Notes: generated by a model not told the origin, from the sequence alone. A DNA stretch of 64,000 nucleotides from Sorangium cellulosum (GCF_004135735.1 NZ_CP012670.1:6712501-6776500); one strand, 5' to 3'; positions 34,653 through 44,120 are shown, counted from the stretch's first letter. Program-made: numbers and translations.

Positions 34653-36134
34653 TCACACGTCCGACGAGAAAATCACCTTGCCGGGGCGCGCCTCTTCTTC
34701 GGAAGCGGCCTCGCGCTCGGCCTCCAGGGCCTTCGCCTCGGTCTCCAACTCGGGAAAGCGATATCGGATCCCCTCCCCCGCCTCGAGGTCGACATCGCCC
34801 CCGAGCGCGGCCACCTCGCGGGTGATCTCCTCCGAGCTCGGCGCCTCGCCCGCCGCGTCCTGCCAGGCCCGCGAGAGCTCCGCCTCGGTGATCGGCGCCC
34901 GGCCCCTCGCGCCGACGCGGGAGAGGATCGCCCGCAGCACGGCCCGCCGCGCGTTCTGCCGGGCGACCCGCCGCCGCTTCAGCGGACGCAACAGCGCACG
35001 ACCGAGCGGGAGCGCAAAGAGCGCGAGCGAGAAGACGAGCGGCACCACCCCGAGCGCGACCGCCGTCCCGGTGCCGGGCAGCTCGGACATCGGCACACCG
35101 CCGGCCAGGAGCCCGAGGTTGTCTATCGTGAGGTGCGCGCCGAGCGCATAGAGGCTCATCACCAGGTTGAACCCGTTGAGCGCCACGATGAGCGCGTTCA
35201 CCCCACCGCTGTTCCCGGTCAACGGGGGCAGCTCCTCGCGCCGGCCCCAGACCGGCGCCGGCGCCGGCGACCACGCGTCAGCCGCCGTCCTCCGGATCGC
35301 CTCGAACCGGTAAACGAGGCCCCCCTCCTCCGACACATCGACCGTGCCGTCGTAGTCGAGCATCAGCCGCGCCATCAGCGGATCCGCCTGATCGCGCGGC
35401 AGGCCCGTCACGCGCATCACGTCCGCGAGCCCGATCCGGCCCCGCTGGGCGCGGATCTCGGCGAGGATCAGCTTCTCGTGCTCCAGCGGATCGCGCGGCG
35501 CCGGCGTCGGGCCGAAGAAGAAGCGGTTCACCTTCTCGTAGAAGGGTGTCTCGTCCTTCCTCCGCCGCTGCCCGAACGCCCCGCGGTGGTCCTGAGACGA
35601 CGACCACGACGAGCCCGCCGTCCACACGAACGGCGAGAAAGGATGGAACGTCCAGAATATCGCGTCGAAGACCACACGAAACAGGAGATAGCCGACGAAC
35701 GAGCCGGAGAAGCCGCCGCCCTCGCGGGAGTCGCTGTTCGACCGGGCGAACATCTGCGCGATCAGGATCCCGAGGAAGATCACGACATAGGCGATCAGCA
35801 CGATCGCGATCCACGCGCGCACGAGGAAGCGGGCGACGCCGGCCGCGCCGCGGAGGACGGCGCCGAGCGCGCGCTCGAGCCGCGTGCGCGTCTGCCACGG
35901 CTTCGTGAAGCCGTGCGGGAAGCGGAAGAGCAGCTCTCCCTCGGTCGTGGCCTTGAGGTGACCGCGGTACTCGCTGACGAGCAGGTGCAGCCCGCTCTCC
36001 GCGTCGCGCAGCGGCAGGCCGCTCCTGGCCGAGGCGTCGGCGAGCGTCAGATCGCCGGTGTGCCCGCGCAAGGCGGACTCCAGGATGCCGGCGGCGCGGC
36101 GGGCTTCCATCAGCTTCGGAGATTTCAGCGTCAA
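34653..36134 (-). CDS. Hypothetical membrane protein with winged-helix-like segments (493 aa)
   Basis: The family is not recognised. The TTG at 36134 is favoured as start because a GGAGGAGGG site lies about 10 bp upstream; an ATG at 36110 lacks one. Two pairs of transmembrane helices are seen (VRAWIAIVLIAYVVIFLGIL with a following hydrophobic stretch, and ALGVVPLVFSLALFALPLGR). Three cytosolic segments look like repeated helix-turn-helix units: TLADASARSGLPLRDAESGL, GLADVMRVTGLPRDQADPLM and TEAELSRAWQDAAGE. Each of the first two is followed by a beta hairpin ending in YRF or LFRF. It might be a membrane-bound regulator, which is inference. Confidence 0.75.
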   Translation of the reverse strand: MTLKSPKLMEARRAAGILESALRGHTGDLTLADASARSGLPLRDAESGLHLLVSEYRGHLKATTEGELLFRFPHGFTKPWQTRTRLERALGAVLRGAAGVARFLVRAWIAIVLIAYVVIFLGILIAQMFARSNSDSREGGGFSGSFVGYLLFRVVFDAIFWTFHPFSPFVWTAGSSWSSSQDHRGAFGQRRRKDETPFYEKVNRFFFGPTPAPRDPLEHEKLILAEIRAQRGRIGLADVMRVTGLPRDQADPLMARLMLDYDGTVDVSEEGGLVYRFEAIRRTAADAWSPAPAPVWGRREELPPLTGNSGGVNALIVALNGFNLVMSLYALGAHLTIDNLGLLAGGVPMSELPGTGTAVALGVVPLVFSLALFALPLGRALLRPLKRRRVARQNARRAVLRAILSRVGARGRAPITEAELSRAWQDAAGEAPSSEEITREVAALGGDVDLEAGEGIRYRFPELETEAKALEAEREAASEEEARPGKVIFSSDV

Positions 36135-36293
36135 CGGTCGCTCGCCCTCCTCCGGGTGCGGCGCAGCCCGGGCGGTCCAGCCGCCCCACCCGCGCGTGAC
36201 GGCCGCCCTCCTCCGTGGAGGGCGCACGCCCCCCCGAAGTTCATGGCCACGCGCGGGGCGCCGCGCAAAGGCCGGCGCGACTTTTCCGGGATG

Positions 36294-37952
36294 TCAGCCG
36301 CCCGAGGGCGCGCCGGCCGGCGGCGGGTGCGACCGCGGCGTGGCGTCCGCGAGCCGCACCTCCAACCCGAGCGCGTCGCGCAACATTCCCGCCTTCGCCA
36401 CGACCGTCCACTCCTCGAGCGCGCGGTCCTCCGCGCCCTGCACCTCGAGCACCAGCGTGTCGCCCTCGATGCGGCCGCTCACCCCCGCGACCTTGGCCCG
36501 GTGCTCGCGATCGAGCGCGTCCGCGATGCGGAGGATCGACGCCATCGCCTTCACCTTCGATCGCGCCTCGCGCGAGAGCGCGCGGAAGTTGTCGTGCTCC
36601 ATGCTGGGCGGAGACTTCCGGTGGTAGCGCGCGACGTTCGCGACGAGCGCGCGCTCCTCGGGGGTGAGGCCCATGAGGTCGCTGTGGATGATGACGTAGT
36701 AGCTGTGCTTGTGGTGCCCCTCGTACCGGACGAAGTCGCCGATGTCGTGGAGCAGGGCCGCCGCGCGCAGGAGGATCCGGTCGCGCGGGCCCAGCCGGTG
36801 GCGCGGCGCGAGGTCGTCGAAGAGCCGCTCGGCGAAGCGGGCCACGAGCGCGCCGTGCTGCTCGTCGAAGTGGTAGCGGCGGCCGAGCCGGACGCAGGCG
36901 TCGGTCACCGCGGCGGCCTCGCCGCGGAAATCGGGCCCCACGAAGTGGGCGTGGGCGAGGTCGACGAGCACGCCCTCCTTGAGCCCGACCCCGGGCGCGA
37001 TGATGGCCGGCTGCGGGAACACCTGCACGATGCGGCTCAGGATCGCCGCGGCGGGGACGATGGTGTCGGCGCGGTCGGGGCGGAGGCCGTAGACCTGCGC
37101 GCGCTCCTCGGGCGTCCGCGCCGACATCTCGTCGAGCAGGCGGAGCATCGCGGCCACGTCGATCGCCCGCCCCTCCGGGAGCGCGCCCGGCGCGGGGCAG
37201 AGGTCCGCGAGCGTCTCGATGTTGCCGCCCGTGCCCACGAGCAGGTCGAGCCCCGCGCCGCCGCAGAGCAGCTCCACGATGTCGCGCGTGGCGTCGGCCG
37301 TGACGCGGTCGACGTACTCCTCGAGGAGCCGCCGGTGCCCCGCGTCGACCGGGCGGCGCGCGTCGAGGAACGTCTCGACCAGCCGCACCGTGCCCACCGG
37401 GAGCGAGCGCGAGAAGACCGCCCCGCGACCGCGCAGCAGCGTGAGCTCGGTGGAGCCGCCGCCGATGTCGACGAGCAGCGCCGTCCGCGCGCCGAGCGCG
37501 ACGCGCTCGCGGACGGCGAGCTGGACGAGGCGCGCCTCCTCGACGCCCTCGATGATCTCGACGTGGACGCCGGCCTCGCGCGCCGCGCGCTCGACGAAGA
37601 GGTCGCCGTTCCGGGCCTCGCGCGCCGCGCTCGTCGCCACCGCGCGGTACCGATCGACCTTGGCCGCGTCCATCGCCGCGCGGAAGCGCCGGAGCGCCTC
37701 GCAGGCGGCGCCGATCACCCCCGGCTCGAGCTCGCCCTTCGTGAACACGTCGCGCCCGAGCCGCACGGGCGCGCGATCCGCGTGGACGTCCCGGAACGGG
37801 TGGAAGCGCGGCGCGTCGAGCGCCCCGCCGGGCGGCGCGGGGAGCGCCGGATCCCGCCCGGCGCCGAACGCCCCGAGCGCCGGAGGCTCGACGTCGACGA
37901 TGCGAAGCCGGATGGCGTTGGATCCGATGTCGATCGCAGCGAGCCGCGCCAT
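36294..37952 (-). CDS. Exopolyphosphatase / pppGpp phosphohydrolase family protein
   Basis: This is a 552-aa protein of the Ppx/GppA family. The ASKHA-fold phosphate loops are AAIDIGSNAIRLRIVD at the N-terminus and LVDIGGGSTELTLL in the middle. VGTGGNIETLADL and the catalytic-loop neighbourhood EEARLVQLAV are also present. The C-terminal half is an HD-type domain (LLRAAALLHDIGDFVRYEGH, then HHKHSYY), as in long Ppx proteins. It would degrade polyphosphate or convert pppGpp, linking phosphate storage to the stringent response. It is transcribed alone, divergent from the small lipoprotein at 38004. Confidence 0.93.
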   Translation of the reverse strand: MARLAAIDIGSNAIRLRIVDVEPPALGAFGAGRDPALPAPPGGALDAPRFHPFRDVHADRAPVRLGRDVFTKGELEPGVIGAACEALRRFRAAMDAAKVDRYRAVATSAAREARNGDLFVERAAREAGVHVEIIEGVEEARLVQLAVRERVALGARTALLVDIGGGSTELTLLRGRGAVFSRSLPVGTVRLVETFLDARRPVDAGHRRLLEEYVDRVTADATRDIVELLCGGAGLDLLVGTGGNIETLADLCPAPGALPEGRAIDVAAMLRLLDEMSARTPEERAQVYGLRPDRADTIVPAAAILSRIVQVFPQPAIIAPGVGLKEGVLVDLAHAHFVGPDFRGEAAAVTDACVRLGRRYHFDEQHGALVARFAERLFDDLAPRHRLGPRDRILLRAAALLHDIGDFVRYEGHHKHSYYVIIHSDLMGLTPEERALVANVARYHRKSPPSMEHDNFRALSREARSKVKAMASILRIADALDREHRAKVAGVSGRIEGDTLVLEVQGAEDRALEEWTVVAKAGMLRDALGLEVRLADATPRSHPPPAGAPSGG

Positions 37953-38003
37953 GCCGGGAGAAGTAGCGAAGCCCGGGGCGGTTGGCTACTCTCATGCCCG
38001 CTC

Positions 38004-38630
38004 ATGTGGAGGAAGCTTCATTGCGGGTCGGGGCCCCGCCTTCGCGGTCCCCTTCGTCATCGTCTTTCGTCGGCGGGCGCGCCCGGGCGGGCTCGGGGCG
38101 CGCGCCGTCTCCTCGCGTGCGCGAGCGCGGCGGCGCGCCTCGCGCTGACGGCCCCGGTCGTGGCCGCCGCGGCGCTCGCGCTCGCCGGGTGCGGCCCGGG
38201 CGAGGCGCGCGCGCCGAACCCGGTGCGCGCGCTGGACGAGCGCAGGGCGATCGAGGTGATCCGGAGGGCGATGGCGCAGGAGGGCGCGCGGCCGGTGCTC
38301 GGGCGTGAGGTCGAGCTCGTCAGCGGGCAGAAGATCCGCATCGACGTCGGCGTGCAGGGCCGCGCGTACGGCGTCGCCTACGTGACCGAGGAGGACGCTC
38401 GCGCGCTCGGCGCCGCGATCCCGCCGCCGAACGGGCAGGACGAGAAGCTGCGCATCGTCCGCGGCGGGCCGGACGGGGCCGCGCGCATCGTGCTCCTGTA
38501 TCAGGGCAACTACGTCTACGACGACCTCGTCGGCGAGTCGCACGAGCGCACGACGATCACGGCCGAGCGCCAGCTGACGCGCGACGTGAAGGACTTCATC
38601 ACCTACGCGCGGACGCAGAAGTTCCAGTGA
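38004..38630 (+). CDS. Hypothetical lipoprotein (up to 208 aa)
   Basis: A lipobox (AAAALALAGCGPG) lies ~70 residues after the ATG at 38004, so the true start may be a later GTG (for example within the VVAAAALALAGC stretch). The mature ~145 residues contain IEVIRRAMAQEGARPVLGRE, a predicted beta-rich core with GVAYVTEEDARAL and a C-terminal DVKDFITYARTQKF. The family is not recognised. Its stop overlaps the start of the next gene (GTGA). Confidence 0.7.
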   Translation: MWRKLHCGSGPRLRGPLRHRLSSAGAPGRARGARRLLACASAAARLALTAPVVAAAALALAGCGPGEARAPNPVRALDERRAIEVIRRAMAQEGARPVLGREVELVSGQKIRIDVGVQGRAYGVAYVTEEDARALGAAIPPPNGQDEKLRIVRGGPDGAARIVLLYQGNYVYDDLVGESHERTTITAERQLTRDVKDFITYARTQKFQ

Positions 38631-38902
38631 GCGCGCGCGAGGAGGGCGCGCGCCGCCCGGCGCGCCGCGGCGGGCAGAGGAGCGAGGCGGAGCGCCGCGC
38701 GCGGCGCGCGCTCGGCGGCGGGGGGCTGCTGCTCCTCACCGGGCTCGCGCTGGTCGGCGTCGGGCCGTCGGACGCGGGCATGGGGCTCACGGTCCTGGCG
38801 CTCGCGCTGCTCATCTACGGCATCCACAGCTTCGGCCGGCTGGGGCCGGAGCGGCACGCGCTGGACGAGCGGGCGGCGCCTTCGTCGCCTCCCTCGACCT
38901 GA
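38627..38902 (+). CDS. Small membrane protein (91 aa)
   Basis: The GTG at 38627 overlaps the upstream stop. A basic N-terminus leads to two hydrophobic helices (GGGLLLLTGLALVGVG and MGLTVLALALLIYGIHSFG), and a polar C-terminus follows. It is probably an inner-membrane protein with two spans. No family is recognised. It is translationally coupled to the lipoprotein gene before it. Confidence 0.65.
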   Translation: MSAREEGARRPARRGGQRSEAERRARRALGGGGLLLLTGLALVGVGPSDAGMGLTVLALALLIYGIHSFGRLGPERHALDERAAPSSPPST

Positions 38903-38990
38903 GGCCCGCGGGCCGCGGCGGACGAACGGGCGCGGCCTCCCTTGTGTTGAGGCTTGCGGAGCGCGGCGCGTTCGAGCAGCATCCGCCGCC

Positions 38991-39167
38991 ATGCATCGCC
39001 CCACACGCCAGCACCAGCACCTCACCATCAAAGTCGCCCAGAAGCAGGAGCGGAGCGCCCGGAGCTCCCGCAAGCCCGGCCGCAAGACCAAGCGCTGGAA
39101 CAAGTGGCTCACGGAGTACGCGCCGCTCGTCGCCGGCGCCGAGGCGGCCGCCACGGCCGCGAGCTGA
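38991..39167 (+). CDS. Small basic protein (58 aa), candidate
   Basis: A short open frame begins with MHRPTRQHQHLTIKVAQKQE and contains a Lys/Arg-rich centre (SSRKPGRKTKRWNKWL) before an Ala-rich end and a TGA stop. Nearly all codons end in G or C, as in real genes here. It could be a small nucleic-acid-binding protein. No strong ribosome site is visible, and no homologue is recognised. Confidence 0.45.
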   Translation: MHRPTRQHQHLTIKVAQKQERSARSSRKPGRKTKRWNKWLTEYAPLVAGAEAAATAAS

Positions 39168-39422
39168 GCCCCGCCGCGCCCTCGCATCGAGGGCACCGCG
39201 CCCTGCGGCGCCCCGCCCTCCCCTCCTCTCCTTCCCAACACCACCCCCCACGAAGACATCGCGAGCCGGCGCGCGCCGCCCTCTGCGCGATGGCGCGGCG
39301 CCGCCGCCCGCGCGCGGCCATTTTCTGATGGGGGCGCGCCGCGTTCGCCACAGAGCCAAGGGAATCGCTTCTCCCGATGTCAGATAGGCCGAGCGCCAGG
39401 CCGCCTGTCACTACCGCCGGCC
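39168..39422. other. Intergenic stretch before a gene relic
   Basis: No gene is supported here. Together with the relic at 39423-39616 and its 88-bp flank, it makes a 537-bp non-coding interval before the acetyltransferase gene. Confidence 0.4.
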
Positions 39423-39616
39423 GTGGTCGAGGCCGGGGGCGAGCCGGTGCACGGGTGGTGTTATGTCGACCCGCTGGGCGGCGTCGGCGAGGTGGAGGTC
39501 GTGGCCAGGTGTCCATCGACGCAGCGCCGGCTCACCGGCTCACCGGCGACGCCCAGACCCTGCCCGGCGCGATGCAGTTCGTCCTCTGCTCCGGCGACTC
39601 CAACGAATCGCAGTGA
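39423..39616 (+). pseudogene. Relic of the C-terminus of a secreted 'GWCYVDP' protein
   Basis: One frame reads EPVHGWCYVDPLGG followed by VARCPSTQRR. Another frame continues with LTGDAQTLPGAMQFVLCSGD and a stop at 39614-39616. Read across a one-base shift, this matches from memory a C-terminal pattern of large exported proteins in Polyangiales (WCYVD ... CP.T.RR ... G ... C.G). The upstream part of such a gene is absent. It looks like a decayed 3' fragment. Confidence 0.4.
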
Positions 39617-39704
39617 AGATTCGTCCTCCCCGAGAGGCCCTGACGCCGCCCGTTGCAATCCCGGGTGCGTTCCGGCAACTTGCTTCCTTCGAAAGGAACC
39701 ACCG

Positions 39705-40253
39705 ATGGATATCCTCGCGACTCCAGGCGACGGGGCGCGCATCCGGCTGGCGGCGGAGGCCGATCTCCCGGCGATCGAGGAGATCTACGCGTTCTATGTC
39801 GAGCGCTCGACCTGCACCTTCGCCACGACGGTCCCGACCGCGGCGGAGCGCCGGGCCTGGCTCCTCGCGCACGGGCCCTGCCACCCCGTCACCGTGGCGG
39901 TCGACGAGGACGGGACGGTGGTCGGCTGGGGCGCGCTGTCCGCGTGGAACCCGCGCGAGGCGTACGCGCGCTCCGTCGAGGACTCGGTCTACGTGCGCGA
40001 GGGCCGCCACCGGCGCGGCCTCGGGCGCCGCCTCCTCGCCGATCTGGCGCGCCGGGCCGAGGAGCTCGGCCACCGCGCGATCATCGCCCAGATCGCGGGC
40101 GACCAGGCGCCGAGCGTCGCGCTGCACCGCGCGCTCGGGTTCGAGGAGGTCGGGCGGCTCCGCGACGTCGGGTACAAGCTCGAGCGCTGGCTCGACGTGA
40201 TCCTGATGCAGCGGCTGCTCCGCCGCCCGGGAGGCCCGGCCGGCGGAGCCTGA
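39705..40253 (+). CDS. GNAT-family N-acetyltransferase (phosphinothricin acetyltransferase-like)
   Basis: This is a 182-aa protein. The ATG at 39705 follows a GAAAGGAA site. Features of the PAT/bar-like group are LPAIEEIYAFYVERSTCTF at the N-terminus, VYVREGRHRRGLGRRLLADL (the acetyl-CoA motif A, R-x-x-G-x-G/A) and PSVALHRALGFEEVGRLRD. Such enzymes acetylate small amines or amino acid analogues. The natural substrate here is unknown. The gene stands alone. Confidence 0.9.
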   Translation: MDILATPGDGARIRLAAEADLPAIEEIYAFYVERSTCTFATTVPTAAERRAWLLAHGPCHPVTVAVDEDGTVVGWGALSAWNPREAYARSVEDSVYVREGRHRRGLGRRLLADLARRAEELGHRAIIAQIAGDQAPSVALHRALGFEEVGRLRDVGYKLERWLDVILMQRLLRRPGGPAGGA

Positions 40254-40263
40254 CGGTCCGCTG

Positions 40264-41880
40264 CTAGGCCCGCGCGCCCTGCGCGGCGGCCGGCTTCCCC
40301 GGGCCCTCCAGGAACTCGTCGTACGTCCCGTTGAAGAGCTGCGGCCCGCTGGACGACAGCTCGAGCACGCGGGTGCCGAGCTTGCCCACGAAATGCCGGT
40401 CGTGGCTCGTGACGACGACCGTCCCCTTGTACTCGATGAGCGCCTGGAGGAGCGCGTCGATGCTCTCGACGTCGAGGTGGTTCGTCGGCTCGTCGAGCAC
40501 CACCACGTTGTTCTTCAGCAGGATGAGCTTCGCCAGGAACAGCCGCGCGGCCTCCCCGCCGGAGAGGTTCTCCGTCTTCTTCAGCCCCGCCTCGCCGCTG
40601 AAGAGCAGCTTGCCGAGCACCGAGCGGACGTGCTCCTTCGGCGCGCTCGGGTCGAAGCGGTACAGCCACTCGTACGCCGTGTAGCCGGGCTCGATCGCCT
40701 CGTGGTGATCCTGCGCGAAGTAGCCGACGCTGGTGTCGTGGCCCCAGGTGACCTTCCCGGCGTCGGGCGTGAGCTCGCCGACGAGGAGCTTGAGGAGCGT
40801 CGACTTGCCGATGCCGCTCGGCCCGATGACCGCGAGCTTGTCGCCGCGGTTCAGGTTCATGTCGAGCCCCTTGAGCACGCGCAGGTCGCCGAAGCTCTTC
40901 GCGAGCCCCTCCACGCGCAGCACGTCGCGGCCGGAGGGCTTCTCGATCTCGAACTTGATGTACGGCCGGACCACGCTCGTGCGCTTCACCTGGATGCCGG
41001 CCTCGAGCTTCTCGATCTCCTTCACCCGCGACTGGGCCTGGCTCGACCGGCTCGCGCTCGCGCCGAAGCGGGCCACGAAGTCCTTGAGCTCGGCGATCTT
41101 CTTCTTCTTCTGCGCGGCGTCGGCCTCCGACTGGCGCCGCCCGGTCGTCTTCTGCTCGATGAAGTCGTCGTAGTCGCCCGTGTAGAGCGTGACCGTCTGG
41201 TAGTCGACGTCGGCGACGTGGGTCGCGATCGCGTTCATGAAGTGCCGGTCGTGGCTCACGACGAGGAGCGTGCCGCGGAAGGTGTCCGTGAGGTACGCCT
41301 CGAGCCACCGGATGGAGTCGAGGTCGAGGTGGTTCGTCGGCTCGTCGAGGAGCAGCACGTCGGCGCCCGCGAAGAGCGTCTGGGCGATGAGGACGCGCAG
41401 CTTGTACCCGCCGGCGAGCGTGCTCACCGTGCTCGTGTGCCGCGCGGTCGCGATGCCGAGCCCCTCCAGGATCTCGGCCGCGCGCGCCTCGGCGGTGTAG
41501 CCGTCCTCCTCGCCGATGGTCCCCTCGAGCTCGGCCAGCCGCATGCCGACCTCGTCGGTCATCTCGCCCTCGAGCAGCCGATCGCGCTCGTGCATGGCGT
41601 CCCACAGGGCGCGGTTCCCCATGAGGACCGTGTCGAGGATGCGGCAGGACTCGTAGGCGAAGTGGTCCTGCTTCAGGACCCCGACGCGGAGCTGCTTCGG
41701 GATCTCGACCGAGCCCTGATCCGAGTCCTCCTCGCCGGAGATGACCTTGAGGAGCGTGGATTTCCCCGCCCCGTTGGCGCCGACCAGCACGTACCGCTTG
41801 CCGGGGTCGAAGCGCATCGAGACGTTCTCGAAGAGAATTTTCGGACCGTACCGTTTGGTGAGCTTTTCGAGCGTGATCAT
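40264..41880 (-). CDS. ABC-F family ATP-binding protein
   Basis: This is a 538-aa protein. Two ATPase domains are joined by a charged linker. Domain 1 has Walker A GANGAGKST, signature LAGGYKLRVLIAQ and Walker B LLLLDEPTNHLD. Domain 2 has GPSGIGKST, LSGGEAARLFLAK and VVVLDEPTNHLD. Both keep the ABC-F hallmark DEPTNHLD and no membrane segments occur. The ATG at 41880 (MITLEKLTKRYG) is chosen over an upstream in-frame start. ABC-F proteins act on ribosomes in translation or antibiotic protection. The length and linker are closest to YbiT-type members. Confidence 0.95.
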   Translation of the reverse strand: MITLEKLTKRYGPKILFENVSMRFDPGKRYVLVGANGAGKSTLLKVISGEEDSDQGSVEIPKQLRVGVLKQDHFAYESCRILDTVLMGNRALWDAMHERDRLLEGEMTDEVGMRLAELEGTIGEEDGYTAEARAAEILEGLGIATARHTSTVSTLAGGYKLRVLIAQTLFAGADVLLLDEPTNHLDLDSIRWLEAYLTDTFRGTLLVVSHDRHFMNAIATHVADVDYQTVTLYTGDYDDFIEQKTTGRRQSEADAAQKKKKIAELKDFVARFGASASRSSQAQSRVKEIEKLEAGIQVKRTSVVRPYIKFEIEKPSGRDVLRVEGLAKSFGDLRVLKGLDMNLNRGDKLAVIGPSGIGKSTLLKLLVGELTPDAGKVTWGHDTSVGYFAQDHHEAIEPGYTAYEWLYRFDPSAPKEHVRSVLGKLLFSGEAGLKKTENLSGGEAARLFLAKLILLKNNVVVLDEPTNHLDVESIDALLQALIEYKGTVVVTSHDRHFVGKLGTRVLELSSSGPQLFNGTYDEFLEGPGKPAAAQGARA

Positions 41881-41967
41881 CGAAGGCGCGGGACGTAGCA
41901 CGTGCGCGCGCACATTTCCGGCGAAAATGAGCCGCGGCCTCCCCGGCGCCGGCCCGCCGCCGGGCCG

Positions 41968-42370
41968 TCACACGGCGACCGTCGCGGGCCCGCCGGCCGG
42001 CGACTCCCCTGCCCCGGGCGGCGCGTCGCCCCGCCCCCTGTGCGGCCGCGCGGCGCCGCCATCGGCCGCGGCCACGGCGCCGGGGGTCAGCCCCGTCCAC
42101 CGCTTGAACGCGCGATGGAAGGCGCTGGGGCTCGAGTAGCCGAGCTCGTGGGACACCTCCTTGAGCCGCGCGTCGCCCAGCGCCTGCCGCGCCCGCTCGA
42201 GCCGCAGCTCCTGCAGGAGCTCCCGGTGGCTCACGCGCGCCGCGGAGAGGCGCCGCTGGAGCGTGCGCGCGCTCATGCCGAAGCTCTCGCCGATGCGCGC
42301 GAGGCTGGGGTCGCCCGCGTCGAGGGCGAGCGCGAGGGCGTGCCGGAAGGCCGCCCCTCCACCGGAAGGG
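41968..42370 (-). pseudogene. AraC-family regulator, 5'-truncated (C-terminal HTH only)
   Basis: The C-terminal HTH domain is intact (LARIGESFGMSARTLQRRLS, ARQALGDARLKEVSHELGYS, SPSAFHRAFKRWTGLTPG) and is followed by a ~35-residue tail. Upstream, from about 42350-42385, the minus strand stops looking like an AraC protein. The ligand-binding domain is therefore missing. The same point is the truncated start of the plus-strand dipeptidase gene. It is thus half a gene left by a rearrangement. Confidence 0.7.
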
Positions 42371-42382
42371 CGCCGGCGAGGG

Positions 42383-43863
42383 ATGGAGGTCGCGCTCTCG
42401 CCCGCGCACGCCCGGCGGATCATCGGCGCCGGCAAGCTGGCCATCGTGCTCTCCATCGAGGCGAGCCACCTGTTCGGCCGCGACGTCGACGCGGCCAGGA
42501 TGCGCGCGGCGCTCGACAGGTACCACGCCCTCGGCGTCCGGACGCTGCAGCCGGTGCACCAGGTCGACAACGCCTTCGGCGGCGCGGCGCTGCACAACCC
42601 GATCCTCCAGTTCGCGCAGTACACCGAGACCTGCTTCATCGACACCGACTGCGACGCCACCCTGGCGGGCGTCACGCTCGGCATGGATGTCGACGAGCGC
42701 TGCCACAACATGCGCGGGCTGACGCCGCTCGGCGAGCAGCTCATCGGCGAGATGATGGACCGGGGAATGCTCATCGACGTCGCCCACATGGCCGAGCGGG
42801 GCGTCGATCGCGTCTTCGAGCTCTCGCGGGCGCGCGACCATTATCCCGTCTACATCTCCCACGGGCACTTCCGCGAGATCATGGGTCCGAAGGTGGCGGA
42901 GACCGAGAAGTCCACGCCCGCGCGCGTCATCCGCATGATCCGACAGACCGGCGGGATCTTCGGCCTGCGCACCGCGCACGACGAGACCCGGCAGTACACC
43001 CGGAGCCCGGTCGACAATAGCTGTCAGGGCTCGTCGCGCTCCTTCGCCCAGGCCTACGACTACGGCCGGCTCGGCCTCAAGGTCCCCATGGCGTTCGGGG
43101 CCGATCTCAACGGCTTCATCCAGCAGACGCGGCCCCGCTTCGGCGAGGACGGGGCGTGCTCCGCGGCGTTCCGGGCGGAGGCCGATTGCCAGGCCAGGGA
43201 CCAGCGCGATCACGGGCCTGGCCCGCTCGGCACCGAGTTCGACGAGAAGGGCCTCGCGCACGAGGGGATGCTGCCCGATCTCCTGGCCGACCTCGACCGC
43301 CTGGGCGTGGACACGTCGGCCCTGCGCTCCTCGGCCGAGTCGTTCCTCCGCATGTGGGAGCGCGCAGAGGGCCCGCGCTCGGGCATGGCCGATCCCGCGA
43401 CCGACATGGACGAGGGCGGCGTTGCCCCCTTCGTCCCCGCGGAGGAGCGGGAGCTCGCGTATCCCACGAAGTGCGGCGCGGCCTACTGCCCGGGCTTCCA
43501 GGAGCTCGGGGGGCGCTGCCGGTTCGACGAGGAGTGCGCGAGCGGCCAGTGCACGGCCGTCGCCTGCAACACGATCCCGGGCCGCTGCGTCTGCAACGAC
43601 GACGCCGACTGCGGCAGCGGTCACTAGGGTCCAGGTCCATCGGCCAGGGCTGCCGCGTGAACGCCGAGTGCCCCAGCAACCGCTGCGGCGATCTCACCCA
43701 GACCTGCCTCTGCCGGTACGACGAGCACTGCGCCGCGAACCAGTTCTGCGGCTGGGGCGCCAACGAAGGCAAGTGCATGGACAAGCGCCCCCGGGGAGGG
43801 GCATGCACGAAGGACAGCCACTGCGCGTCCGGGACCTGCCGGATCACCTTCACCTGCCGCTGA
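42383..43863 (+). pseudogene. Peptidase M19-like dipeptidase, 5'-truncated and frameshifted, with Cys-rich tail
   Basis: From the ATG at 42383 the frame reads as the C-terminal two-thirds of a membrane-dipeptidase-like amidohydrolase. Recognisable parts are GKLAIVLSIEASHLFG, GMLIDVAHMAERGVDRVF, YPVYISHGHFREI and MAFGADLNGFIQQTRPRFG. The N-terminal signal peptide and first metal ligands are missing. The frame stops at 43627 (DCGSGH). In another frame the Cys-rich tail continues (GQGCRVNAECPSNRCGD, CRYDEHCAANQFCGWG) to a stop at 43861-43863, so a one-base frameshift lies near 43620-43635. It is probably inactive. Confidence 0.7.
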
Positions 43864-44120
43864 GCTCCGCGCCGCGCGCCACCCCATGACGGGACGGCCG
43901 CGCCGGGCCCTGCCTCCGCGCCCTCGCGCGACATCCTTCGAGGCGCAACGCCAGTTGCCCGCCCGCCTCGCGCCCCTCCCGCGGTCGCCTCCTCCGCGAG
44001 CCCTCGCCCCCCGGACGCCTGCGACACGTTGACGCTGCGTCGATGTGACGCATCTCGTGGACAGTCCTTCTCCTGCATGATGCAGCCATCCACGCTCGTG
44101 AGAGCTCGCTGGAGGAAGAC

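Noticed and set aside
35133-38003. A very long plus-strand open frame ahead of the lipoprotein at 38004
   Set aside because: It lies opposite the membrane protein and Ppx/GppA genes and has the typical Arg-rich shadow composition.
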